A stretch of 64,000 nt of DNA from NCBI RefSeq assembly GCF_019320115.1, contig NC_089598.1, positions 29,575,069-29,639,068 on the forward strand. Direction: 5' to 3'. This stretch comes from Miscanthus floridulus (taxonomy: Eukaryota > Streptophyta > Magnoliopsida > Poales > Poaceae). The translations under genes and the position numbers were made by a program. A model generated the notes under the pieces. That model worked only from the letters and a program-made list of their open reading frames with translations. It had not been told where the DNA came from and searched no databases. This document shows positions 44,744 through 55,667 of the stretch, one piece after another; within the stretch, counting starts at the first letter, position 1; the number at the start of each line of letters is the position of its first letter.

Positions 44744-47361
44744 ATGGACCCTTTGGAATTTCTTTGTGTTTGATTTCACTTTGGTGGCGAGTTTTTCAAT
44801 GATGGGAAGAAGCTTCATTATCTAGGTGGAAATGAGGAGATGTCATTCATCGAGCGTGACAAAATATCTTTGCTTGAAGTAATTGGACATCTTAAAGACC
44901 ATTACAATGCTTTAGAGCCTATTCTTCTCCATTGGTTGTTCCCTGGCAAGGATTTACTGAATGGGCTCAGAGTTTTGGTAGATGACAAGGCTTGTTTGGA
45001 CATGTCTAAATGTGTTACTGATGGAGGGGTTGCAGATGTATTTGTTGAGCTTATTGAAGTGAAAGCTGATGGCATGGAGACTGAGGAGGAAGAGGATGGG
45101 GAGGACCAGTGTAGTGACTGGGAGGAAGATGCTCAAATGGAGAGTGAAAGAGCAGATAGTGAAAGCACTAGGATGGAAACACCTCATGAAGACAATTTGG
45201 TGGTTGAGGATTTGGCTATAATGAACATGTCATCACCAGAACAAGTGAAGAAGGACTTAATAGGTGCTACTAAGTATTTGCATTGGGTTAGAGAGAAAGA
45301 AGCTCCTGTACAAAAGTTAGTTATGCAAGAAGAAGTGTCTGATCATGAAGAGGCTCCTGTACAGAAGGAGCACAATTCAGATATGGATGATTCTAGTGAC
45401 CAGGATTACTTGCCTAGTGATAATGAGAGCAGTGGAGAGGATGAGGAGGTAATCTAGATTAGAGTGGAGCTAAAGGATTTAAAGAAGAAATTAAAAGCTG
45501 GAGGCATGTTGGTGGTTGATGAGGAAAGGCATGAAGTCAATGTGGAATGTGCTAATGAAGAGGATGGTTGTGATTCCCATGCTATGGATACTGATGAAGA
45601 GGATGATTCATATGATGAAACATCTAATGGAGAGTTGGTTAGGAAGGAGAAGAAATTCCCCAAGTTTGATACCAATGCTCCAGTGCCAGTATTCAATGTT
45701 GGGATGGCTTTTAGTGATAAGTCAACATTCAGGGAGGCTGTCATCAAGTATGGGCTGGTAGAAAGGAAGGTGATTAAGTTTGTGAAGAATGAGAGCACAA
45801 AGTGTAGAGCAATTTGTTCATGGCCAAAGTGCACTTGAGTTTTGCATCTGTCAAAGACATCAAGGGCAAGTAGTTGGCTTATAGCCACATGTAAAGATGT
45901 GCACACATGCCCACCAAGGAGAGACAACTCTTTAGTGACATCAAGGAGAATAGCAGATAAATATGAGAAGTTGATATTGGCTAACCCACAGTGGTCAGTT
46001 GAGAGTATGAGAGAAATAATTCAGGAGGAAATGTTTGCAGATGTTAGTATTTCAAATATTAAGAGAACCAAATCAATTATGATGCAAAGGATGTATGATG
46101 CAACCAATGGGTAGTATGCTCTGGTGTTTGACTACCAGCTTGAACTGCTGAGAAGCAATCCTGGGAGTACAATAGTAGTGAAGCTTGACACTGAAGAACT
46201 TGAACCCATGTTCATGAGGTTTTATGTCTGCTTTGATGCATGCAAGAAGGGGTTCCTTGCTGGTTGCAGGAAGGTTATTGGACTGGATGGTTGTTTTTAA
46301 GGGATTAACCAATGCAGAACTGCTTTGTGCACTAGGTAGAGATGCCAACAATCAAATGTACCCAATAGCTTGGGCAGTTGTAGAGAGGGAGACCAAGGAG
46401 TCCTAGGACCTTTTCTTATCTTTGCTGAGCACTGACCTGCAGTTTGGTGATGGTGATGGCTGGGTATTCATTTCTGACCAACAGAAGGGGCTCATCAATG
46501 CTGTAAACAAGTGGGCACCTAAGGTGGAGCATAGGATGTGTGCTAGGCATATCTATGCTAACTGGAGGAAGAAGTTCACTAACAAGAAGTATCAGAAGCT
46601 TTTTTGGAGATGTGCAAAGTCTTCATCAATGAATCTATTCAACTACAACATGAACAAGCTAAGGGCAGAGACACCACATGGGGCTGATGCTATTTTGAGA
46701 ACTGATCTTGAGCATTGGAGTAGAGCATGGTTCAAAATTGGGTCATTCTATGATTCTATGGACAATAACATGTGTGAGTGCTTCAACCACTAGATTCTGA
46801 AAGCAAGGTTCCTTCCAATCATAAGTATGCTCGAAGGTATAAGGCGCCAAGTTATGATAAGAATCCATGAGAACAGGAATAGCTATAAGGTGCAGAGTAT
46901 GTAAAGGGATTGGACACAATAGGATAACTTGTAGCAGGAGGACAGGTTCTGGTAATGCAAGTGGTGGTGCTTCACGGTCTGGTAATGCAAGTGGTGGTGC
47001 CTCATAGTCTGGTAATGCAAGCGGTGGTGCTTCGCAGTCTGTTAGAGGAGGTGATGGTGCTTCATAGTTATATACTTCCTTTGTCTTGTAGGATGGGCAA
47101 AAAGCTATGAAGTCATCAGCAAGAGTGAAGACAACGCTGAAGGAAGGGGCTCGGGCTAAGGTCACCCTAGAGGCCACTATACCAGGGATGTTTGGAAAGC
47201 ACAGTAAAGCAAGCCTCCAAGTTTTAGGTGCTTCTACCTCTATGGTTGTTGTGTCAATTGCAGGACTAGCCAAGCAGATTTATCTAGAGGAAGGAAGACC
47301 AAGTGCAACTGATCACAAGGGAGCCACTCCTACCTTACTGCTGATAGGCCCAAATCCTTGA
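44744..47361 (+). pseudogene. MULE-C transposase (MuDR type), decayed
   Basis: An N-terminal PB1-like part (FHFGGEFFNDGKKLHYLGG, MSFIERDKISLLEV) is followed by a long acidic linker. The MuDR DNA-binding region comes next (VGMAFSDKSTFREAVIKYGL, then KYEKLILANPQWSVESMREI), then the MULE catalytic core (CRKVIGLDGCF, ELLCALGRDANNQMYPIAWA, FISDQQKGLINAV, HRMCARHIYANWRKKF, KIGSFYDSMDNNMCECFN). The usual SWIM region after RRQVMIRIHENRN is missing. A CCHC knuckle (CRVCKGIGHNRITC) follows directly, then 30-bp repeats. Stops include 45836-45838, 46112-46114, 46404-46406 and 46791-46793, with a frameshift near 46300. It cannot make transposase. Confidence 0.92.
46948..47067 (+). repeat. 30-bp tandem repeats coding SGNASGGAS units
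   Basis: Three clear units start at 46948, 46978 and 47008, with a diverged fourth at 47038. In frame they read SGNASGGAS plus R, stop or Q. They lie right after the transposase zinc knuckle, in the low-complexity C-terminal tail. Confidence 0.85.
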
Positions 47362-47759
47362 GCCCATGTCTGTGTCTATGTCTTATCTATGCTATCTAGA
47401 ACTATTGTAATGAACTTGGATCTGTCTTATCTATGATATCTGGAACTATTGTAATGAACTACTATAATGAACTTGGATCTATCCTTCTACCTTACTTCAT
47501 GAGTCTATGTGTGTGCAACCTGAACTATTGTAATGAACTTGGATCTGTATTAATCACTGAATGACATGTGTTAATCACTGAATGACATGTGTTGTATGGA
47601 TCTGTGTTATATTGAACTTTAGTCATCTCTTTGTGCAGACGCCATCAAAAATTTGACAAAGCTCACTGGTTACACATATAAAAGGATTCATGCAACCACA
47701 TTTCACTAAAACATTAGGACATGAGCATTAACCTGATACTCATACATGGTCCTGAGCAT

Positions 47760-48790
47760 TATGCTCATGCATTAAGCTGATACACAACCCATAATAGAAC
47801 CTGAATAGGTTTTCAGTACCAACATGGATCCTACTAACTACAACTACAACTACACCAAGGCTAACACCACATTGACTTACATGATCCAAGGCATCTAGGA
47901 AGCAGCCACTAATCCTACACACACAAATAAAGCACCAAACAAGAACTTCCAATCCTTCTCCAATGTCCCTATCCTTACCTCTAACTCAACTCTAGATGCA
48001 GCTCCCAACTGCAATTCAGCTTGCATAATGGCCACATCTCTCCTAGCTGCAACAAACATGGCCCCTCTGTCTTCATTGTACCTGACATCGCCTTCTAGCT
48101 CAAGCTACAGTCTTTGTTTCTCCCTTGTTGTGCGTTCCAGCTGAAGCTACAGTCTTTGATTCTCCCTTATTGCACCTTCCAAGAGTCTTGCAGTCTCCAT
48201 TCTTACATCTTCCAAACTCTATTTAGCTACTCCAGTTGCACGCTTCCAGTACTTCACTGCATCTTGCAAATCAAGCAGAAGTTGCTTCTTGAAACTACTG
48301 TTTGGTGGATCCACCCAATTATAAAAGTCGCAACCACCATCCTATGAAACAAACCATTAACCAACAAATCAGAGACACACTCAATCACTGATGCATCTAC
48401 AGACTATGAATCACGAAGAGAATAACTTACACGAGCCCGTGCACACTTCAGATACCGCAATCCTAGGTTCAAATCACTCCAAGATATGAACCTAGCAGCT
48501 TTTGCACCGCATTTGCATAGCACAGCTGGGGTATACTCCAGTGGTCCTTCACGATAGGGGATGGGTGAGGACGAATCGCCATGGGAATCACCATGGCGAC
48601 GCCATCGTGACTCTTGGGTCCCCAAACTTCGGCTGGACCCGCTTGAGGTCACCATATACGACTGTGAAGGCGATAGTGGAGGACTCCTAGGAGGAGGGGA
48701 GACTTCAAATGCGGAGGCACCGAAGGAGAGGATGCGGTAGCGGCTACGGCGATGGAGGCGGCGGTGGCGGCGATGGAGGCGGCGGTGGCG
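47760..48790 (-). pseudogene. MULE-C GRF zinc-finger, coiled-coil gene (antisense to transposase)
   Basis: Exon 1 starts in the right TIR and ends at 48431. It carries PIPYREGPLEYTPAVLCKCG, then AARFISWSDLNLGLRYLKCA. Exon 2 (from about 48343, after acceptor TTTCATAG) continues GGCDFYNWVDPP. Together they form a GRF-type CxCG...C...C zinc finger. A coiled coil follows (QLERTTREKQRL units, partly repeated every 42 bases or so), then a hydrophobic C-terminal segment (FLFGALFVCVGLVAAS). Several TAG codons sit where Gln would be expected. GRF fingers bind single-stranded nucleic acid in other proteins. The role in MULEs is unknown. Confidence 0.7.
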
Positions 48791-49619
48791 TCTAGGGTTT
48801 GGGGGATAGCAACTGAGAGGGAGAGAGAGCCGAGCGGGCCATCTCATGTTTTTTAACCCGCACGGTGATCCTTCGTGTCCGTCAACGCCAGTGTGGCCAG
48901 TCAAAACCAGGAACATGTCAGCGCAAACCACCTCAATCGTGCCAAGAGGCATAAACTGAATGGGTTTGAAAGTTCTGGTGCCCAGACTAGATGGTTTTGT
49001 ACTTGGGGATCAAAATTAGAACGACATAAGAGTTGAGGGGCCAAAAGTGGACTTAATCCTTTTGTTTTTAGTCCTTTTTTTGAATTTTTTTCACAAATAT
49101 GTCCCTAGAGGTATGATTTCAAAATCTAGACCCTTAGCTCGGTGCCATGTGGCGCTGAGATTACACGTCTCGGCGCCATAGATTTTGGCGCCTAGGTCTT
49201 GGGCTCGACGCGGACATGGCGGTGACTTGACAGACAGCTTGGCGCCATAGATCCCGACGCCAAGCTTGGCGTCGTAGATCTTGGTGCCATAGTTATTGGC
49301 GCCAAGAACGGTGCCTAGATCTATGGCGCCGAGGTGATGTTTTAACCCAGCCCCCAACCTTCCTGCCCGAGCCTTTTTCCTCTTCTTTCTCCCCCCTCTT
49401 GGGTTTTTTCTCTCCCCACTTCACCCTACCTCATGAATCGGTATATTGGACCTTGAAAACTTTGATTTGATTTGTAGATCTTCGAGAGCAAGGTATCCTC
49501 ACTCTCTCCTAGTTTTTTTTCACATTGATTCAGTATATATTAGTCAGATTTTTCAACTTAAGAATCGTCATTACTTAGGGTTTCATGCAATTTTAATATT
49601 TATATTATTCAACCGTAGG

Positions 49620-50319
49620 ATGCCAAGGCATGGAAAAGCTAGCAATCCAAGGTAACCTCAGCGCACGTTGTTATGTTATGGGTTCATTGTTGTCCGATCA
49701 AATGGGAAACCCTAGGTGTAGGGTTTAATGTTAATTGATTTTGGTTCTTAGAACCAAATTGTCTAAATTGTAGTTATGATCGGATGACCAAAAATGCCTT
49801 CGACCCATTGCCTCTACCTAGTGGTGTTCCAGTGCCCATGTGCTTTTGCGGTGATCCTTGCAAGGTAGCCAAGTCCGATGAAGAGGACATATATAGGCAG
49901 AGGTATTGGATATGTTCCAATTTTGTGTTTGAGCCTACACTTCGTCAGCGCCGCATTAACAAGATGGTGAGGAATTGATGTTTGTGTCATATGACATCTT
50001 GCATGATTTTTTTGTTTTGTAACAATTGCATTTTTTGCAGACCCCTCCACCGCTCTATGATTTTGAGTAGTGGATCAACACTGAGATCAAGCCTAAAGAC
50101 AAGGAATGGATGCATAAACTATTGTGGTGGGAGGCAGAGGACAAGAAGATGATGGAGAAGAGACGCGGAGAGGAGGCTACAAAAAAGGAGCATAAGGAAG
50201 AGGAGGAAAGGAGGCGTGTTGCTGTGTACAGGGATGAGAGGGAGAAGAAGCTTCAGTGTGCACGCCGATCAAAAGCAGCGATGGAGGAGAATTCTGATGC
50301 CCTAAGAAAGGGAAAGTGA
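49620..50319 (+). pseudogene. MULE-B GRF-like zinc-finger gene, plus strand
   Basis: Exon 1 begins ATG at 49620 (MPRHGKASNPR) with donor GTAACC. Exon 2 carries FDPLPLPSGVPVPMCFCGDP and CKVAKSDEEDIYRQRYWICS to RRINKM (donor GTGAGG at about 49971). Exon 3 from 50041 reads TPPPLYDFE, then TAG at 50068-50070 where Gln is usual, then WINTEIKPKDKEWMHKLLWW and a Lys/Glu/Arg-rich helix (EEEERRRVAVYRDEREKKLQ) ending at 50319. CxCGDxCK and the later Cys form a GRF-like zinc finger. The acceptor of exon 2 is degraded. Family function unknown. Confidence 0.7.
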
Positions 50320-50707
50320 CCTCGTTGCACTCAGTAGTCTCAATGACTTGCTAGTTCTATGGTTTATTCATGAACAATGTTGTCTACTATTGGCACATAC
50401 CTCTAGTATTATTGTATTGTTTAATGTGGCATAGTATTGGACTTTTCATTATGTAATTATTTTCATTATTTATGGTCATAATATTCAATATAATATTGTG
50501 GACCTACTAAAATATGATCACGTGCTGCAAACAAAACCTAACAAAGTAGGGCATTATATAATTCAACACACAAAACACCTGAAATGGCATGTGAGAACAT
50601 GTACCGAACTAGGGTACAGAGTTCCTTCAACTAAGCCTAACACGTCTTAGGTAATTAAACCAAACAACAAACATATGGATGTGCCATGTGAATAAGATAG
50701 GGTCATC

Positions 50708-51376
50708 CTAGTAGTGTGGCCACATAGCAAATTGTGTTGCACCTTCTCCACAGTAGCCTCCCATTGTTGGTGGTGGTGGAAGTGGGGGTGACGGCGGAGG
50801 CCCTTTGTTCTTGTGGTTAGGGCAGGTGCAATATGGATCATTGCAGAGTGTCTTCTGTGAATCGGCACCATTGTTGTTGTCGTCCTGTTCGTCGTCCTTA
50901 TAACCGCTACTAACTTCCCTTTCTAGATCGAAGATACAGTCCTGTAGGTAGTAGATGTACTCCGCATGTGGATAAATAGGTCGAGGATCAACCCACCTAG
51001 TGAACCCATAGTTTTCTTCGGCCAAGAAAGACTGCAATAAGTATGTCATGTAAGTTGTATAGAAGAGGAACATATTGAAGAAACAAATAGTAATAGCAAT
51101 TATCCATGCTCGCGGGCATTTAAAGAAACGATGACCTCCATCTTTTCCCTCAATGAACATCTGCACTAGGCAGTCCTCACCATACATGCATTTTGGCCAC
51201 TCTTCTTTCCGTTCATCGTATCCTCCCAGTGGTGCCTCTTTGGTGAAATCACTTTTGCTCTCAACTAGGAACCTCTCATAAAGAGCTTCCTCAAAGAAAT
51301 TAGGACCAAGAGAACCCTCCCACACAATGGTAGTTTCCTTCCCCTTTCCTCTCCCTCTGGACGACCCTCCAGACAT
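50708..51376 (-). CDS. MULE-B GRF-like zinc-finger protein, minus strand, open frame
   Basis: The start is MSGGSSRGRGKGKETTIVWE at 51376; an upstream ATG in the same frame adds an unlikely hydrophobic leader. EEWPKCMYGEDCLVQMFIEG and DGGHRFFKCPRAW give a CxxxxxC...FFKCPRA zinc finger. NYGFTRWVDPRPIYPHAEYI and YYLQDCIFDLEREV follow, then an acidic tail, Cys pairs (CNDPYCTCPNHKNK) and a Pro-rich end. A hydrophobic insert between the halves (about 51020-51108) looks like a retained intron whose donor has mutated but which stays open. Convergent with the plus-strand gene at 49620. Confidence 0.65.
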   Translation of the reverse strand: MSGGSSRGRGKGKETTIVWEGSLGPNFFEEALYERFLVESKSDFTKEAPLGGYDERKEEWPKCMYGEDCLVQMFIEGKDGGHRFFKCPRAWIIAITICFFNMFLFYTTYMTYLLQSFLAEENYGFTRWVDPRPIYPHAEYIYYLQDCIFDLEREVSSGYKDDEQDDNNNGADSQKTLCNDPYCTCPNHKNKGPPPSPPLPPPPTMGGYCGEGATQFAMWPHY

Positions 51377-52039
51377 TGGTACTGCAACGAAAGAAAATAC
51401 TAGTTGGGAAGTAAGTAGCAATGCATCCAACGTTGCGTATATATAGGCAGAGGCAGGTTTAGTTGCCGTTTCAATGTGTTATAACTAGTCACAAGAAGCC
51501 TAATTAGTTTCACTGAAGAGCCTATTTCAATGGACACTGAAAAGCCTAGATTCATTTTCTAAAAAGTCTATTCGTCGTTGACATGATAAATCACTAAAAA
51601 GCCTAGATGCTATAGGTGTACTATGTAAGTGAAGTGATAAATCGCTATTGTCATCGTACTCCTCGTCCTTGTAACTAAAAAGTCTATTTTCATTATCTAA
51701 AAAGCCTAGATTCATCTACAAAGCATCTATATGATACAATTGGACTATACACGTTCTAATGAATTTATATTTAATCTGTGTACTATATTTATGCCTTTTT
51801 AGCAGTGTAGTATAATTAATGATTCACAAAAAAAAATTCGCGAGAGTTTTCCTTGTTTCAGGAGCATCCACGGTTACAAACAGAGACATCATTATATAAT
51901 CCAAACATTTAATCATACAAAGAGCACAATACAACCACATCAAACATCACAATCAACATAACATGTCTTGTATAATCCAAATAGTCCACAATGTCCATAC
52001 AATCCCAAATAGTTATAGGAAAGTAACTACAAAGTCCAT

Positions 52040-54655
52040 AGTCTTACCCTCACTAGCTCCTAGTCTTACCCTTACCCTTGTGACCAAGAGCGCTGGTACC
52101 TAGAGTGTAAGGGTCAGGTGGATGGTGTCACCAAGTGCCTGAAGGCTATGTAGGTTGAGTCAAGGGAGCGTCCTAGAGCTGAGACGGACCAAGCTCCTCG
52201 TGCCTCTGGTCCATGTCGTCGTTGTCCTCGTCCTTGTCCTCGTTATCGTACGCAATGCCAATGGACCCTATAGGTGCTTGGCTAGAGGAACCTAAGCCTC
52301 CTCTGCCTACGGAAGGAACGTGCATGTCTTGCGTCGTGGCTGTCCTACAACCACAATGAGCAGCCGCACGGTGTAGCTGATGTGACAGCCTCTGTTGTAC
52401 AAAATTATGTTAACTGAAAGAATCTAACGTATTAATAATATATTTGAAAGAATATTTTGAATCTTACATCTAGGAAGCTACGCATGTCATCGTCTCTGAC
52501 TCTCGGACGAAAGCGCTCAATGTCTTCAATGGAGCATTTGAGGGTATTGCCTTATAACAAAGTTATCAGTAATAATACTTCTCAACAGATAGCAACAAGT
52601 TTTGTTTTCTTTTGTAGAAGAAAAATTCACTAAACAACTACTAGGACTAAACCCATCTGAATTTGTACCATCACCTATAGGTCATCACAATATCCATTTG
52701 GTCATGCATCAAACTCCATCTAGTCCTCTTCTGAAGACATGATTATGTTGCATGATTGAATTAATTATAAGGATAGTATGGCTCGAAGGTGCCACTAACT
52801 AAAATAGATACTTCTAACGCATAATGTGTTGGTATGCAACTTAACGTAGAAAATAAGGCAATTGACTTACCACTCTGTCCAAGATTGGTCCTGCCTCCAC
52901 CTGCCTTCCTGCACGAGTAGATTGGTCGTAAGTCGTGTCTTCATCGTTGGAGGACTCGATGTCGGCGTAGTCATCTTCTGTCCATTGTAGCCTCAGCCTG
53001 CAACGTGTCGCATGTTGGTACCAAGCTTGGTAGCGCCTGAACTCACGGTTCATGTGTGGCTCATTATTCTCATCCACGATGTCGTGCAATAGCTCCCATT
53101 TCTCAATGTAGTACTGGTGGTGCTTCTCTCAGTCAAAAATCTTTCTATTCTTCTGACGATCCAACCTACACGTATGTCATCATTACTTCAATCCATGTAC
53201 ATGTCACCATATTAATGGAAATGGACCATTATGAGACAGTTGAAATAGCAAAACACTTACTTGTGTAAGTCAACACTAGTCAAGAACGGAGCCATTGGCC
53301 AAAGCTGTCTCACTCCAAATTGGCGTGCAACTCTATCTGGCAGGTGGAACTCGACAGCATAGAAACAAATTAGAGGGCACCTCATCCTATAGAAGTCATC
53401 GTCACACCCACACATGCTGCTCAACTAAAGAGGAAGTGCCCCCTCTCCATTGTACGGCTCCCACGACACCTGCAACATGTCCAAACAAGATGTTAGATGC
53501 TATAATAAACCATTTCAAACCAGCATGGAAAATAAAATTTACTTACACTAGACGCCATGAGCGTGTCTAGCTCATTTGTGAACTCAATGTACGCCCATTA
53601 TAACCTCATGTGCTTAACCCTAACCTGGTCCCAAAGGTACGCCCATGTCGACTGCCGATGTGGAGGCTGACCTGGGAACCACTCACGATGAGCCAGAACC
53701 TTAGGATGGCCAACTGGTAGATGAGCCCACATCCACAACTAGAGCAGGTACACGCATCCACCAAGTGACGCTGTGGACAAAGTCCGATGACACGCCTCGC
53801 AAAGCTACCGGTAAAGAAAACCCAACACTGCAGAGCCCCAGCTGTAATGACCCGCTTGGTCCCAATCAATGAGGAAGTGGACCCACATCCACAACGTAGT
53901 GTCACCCATGGCATCAGGAAAGAGAACACAGGCAAATAGGTGTAGGATCCACGCCCTGCAGTAGTACCCAACTGTCTCATCATCTGCCTCTTCGGGGCAC
54001 TATGTGAAGTCTTGCCGGAGCCAGAAGATTAGAACTCTAGAAGTGCGAGCCCCTTGCTCACCAACCTCACACCCAAGGAAGGTCTCTACTCGTGCTCTCC
54101 AACCTTCTAACCATCACTGCCCAGTCACTGCATTGCCATAAATCCTTAGACCTAGCATCTTCTAACAGTCCTAGAGCATGACTGTCATCTCTCCGAAAGG
54201 TAAGTGAAAGCTGTGAGTCTCCGGCCGCCACCTACATTTTAGACAAAGCAAGATTAAATATAAAAAAGGCAAGCGCGTGAATAAATGACCATGAATGGAG
54301 GCAATGATTGAAGATAATACCTATCAACCAAGGTAGTTATGGTCACTAAGTTGAACTTGGGCAATCCACGATGAACCTGAAAAGAGATGATATCCAGGCC
54401 ACCTCTTTGCAGGAAAGGAGTGTACCAGTTGTCATACTACATGTCCAAGAACCCATTGTGGGTTCTAGGATGAAGGAGCGGATGGTCCTGTATGGAATAA
54501 TACATAGTATCCCGTTACTTCACGAACATATGTACGCTCATAAAAATTTGAACAAAACATATAGATTGTTACCTGCCCCTCCGCTATGAGACGTCCTCGG
54601 TGGGTCGCCTCATACGCCGGGTCGAGCAGGTGGAATTACACCATCCTACAAAAAA
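52040..54655 (-). pseudogene. MULE-B plant mobile domain gene, decayed
   Basis: Minus-strand exons in order show FHLLDPAYEATHRGRLIAEG (about 54575-54645), PFLQRGGLDIISFQVHRGLP (54340-54480), RPETHSFHLPFGEMTVML (about 54190-54240), CVLFPDAMGDTTLWMWVHFL and SWGSAVLGFLYR (53820-53960), HREWFPGQPPHRQSTWAYLW (about 53640-53690), DDDFYRMRCPLICFYAVEFH with LPDRVARQFGVRQL (53300-53420), NREFRRYQAWYQHATRCRLR (about 53000-53050) and an acidic end with DPYTLGTSALG near 52100. At least ten in-frame stops fall at expected Gln, Trp or Arg codons. It follows the transposase tail on the same strand. Confidence 0.8.
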
Positions 54656-54682
54656 GTCAATGAAATAGAAATTCAATATACA

Positions 54683-55667
54683 ATGAAATATGAACTTGGA
54701 AATGTACAAGTAATTGACACACTTACAAGCATAAATTGAGACATGCATAATTAATTAAATGAATACAACAAATATGAAATAATGAAAACAACCAATAGTC
54801 GCACCTCACTAATCTGCCAATGGCAAGTACGTGAATTATGGCCTAGTCTACCACACTTTCCGCACTCGTACTGCTCGGGGTCAGCAAGAAATGGGGTTCC
54901 TCTCCCACGCCTCGTTCTTTTGGGTATCTGATCCACAACCATCCTATGCCTCATCCTCTTCCTTGATCCATGCTTGTTCCAATGGTAAGCTGGATCTGTA
55001 ATATACTTTGGTCCATCATACGGAGGCCACTCTATAGGGTCCCAGAAACACACAAAGCGGGGGCTCCATCTGTGCACAAGCATGTCAACACTGAACTTGT
55101 GAGGTATCCTGCTCTCGATACTGTAGTTGTGATGCCTAGTTGCTGCCATCAAATGAGAACATAGAAAGTGGTACTGCCTTGGTTTACCACAATGAAATAT
55201 AAACTTAGAAATGTACAAGTAATTGACACAATTACAAGCATAAATTGAGACATGCATAATTAATTGAATGAATACGACAAATATGAAATAATGAAAACAA
55301 CCAATAGTCACACCTCACTAATCTGCCAATGGCAAGTGCCTGAATTGTGACCCAGTCTACCACACTTGCTGCACTCATACTGCTCGAGGTCAGTAAGAAA
55401 TGGGGTTCCTCTCCCATGCCTCATTCTTCCAGGTATCTGATCCATAACCATCATGTGCCTCGTCCTCTTCCTTGATCCACGTTTGTTCCAATGGTAAGCT
55501 AGATCCGCAATGTACTCTCTAGGGTTCCAAAAAGGCACGAAGTGGGGGCTCCATGTGTGCACAAGCGTGTCGACACTGAACTCATGAGGTATCCTGCTCT
55601 CGATATTATAGTTGCGATATCTAGCTGCTACCACCAAATGGGAACATAGAAAGTGGTACTGCCTTAG
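54683..55667. repeat. Tandem duplication of about 500 bp (54683-55184, 55189-55667)
   Basis: Both copies begin near CAATGAAATAT-AACTT-GAAATGTAC and proceed through TAATTGACACA, TTAATTAA, ACCAATAGTC and the zinc-knuckle exon to GAAAGTGGTACTGCCTTA. Identity is about 90% by eye. Confidence 0.85.
54790..55667 (-). pseudogene. MULE-B transposase C-terminus (SWIM plus zinc knuckle), tandemly duplicated
   Basis: Two head-to-tail copies each read RQYHFLCSHL (the C and H of a SWIM finger), ESRIPH-FSVD-LVH-WSP, NKHGSRKR or NKRGSRKR, and GRGTPFL-D-EQYEC-KCGRL with GHNS-TCHWQISEV (CCHC knuckle). Copy A is read from about 55183 to 54800, and copy B from about 55667 to 55310. Copy B lacks about 27 bases that code EWPPYDGPK in copy A. 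The upstream catalytic part of the transposase is not in the window. These segments bind zinc and probably DNA in intact MULE transposases. Confidence 0.85.

Larger units (their letters stand above)
44252..49059 (+). mobile_element. MULE-C: complete Mutator-like element with perfect 9-bp target duplication
   Basis: Both ends start GGATTAAGTCCACTTTTG (44252; reverse complement ending 49059). The inverted repeats run about 350-370 bp (to about 44605 and from about 48685) with roughly 85% identity by eye. The nonamer TTTTGTTTT flanks exactly on both sides (44243-44251 and 49060-49068), the size Mutator makes. Inside are a decayed plus-strand transposase and a minus-strand GRF zinc-finger gene. 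Confidence 0.95.
49081..55667 (-). mobile_element. MULE-B: large Mutator-like element, right end cut by a Tat retrotransposon
   Basis: The left end (about 49081-49345) holds repeated GGCGCC / TTGGCGCCATAGATC words typical of grass MULE terminal repeats. Inside are a plus-strand GRF-like gene, a minus-strand GRF-like gene, a minus-strand PMD gene and the duplicated SWIM/zinc-knuckle tail of a transposase. The core of the transposase and the right TIR are not seen, because a Tat LTR starts at 55668. The left boundary is approximate. Confidence 0.7.
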
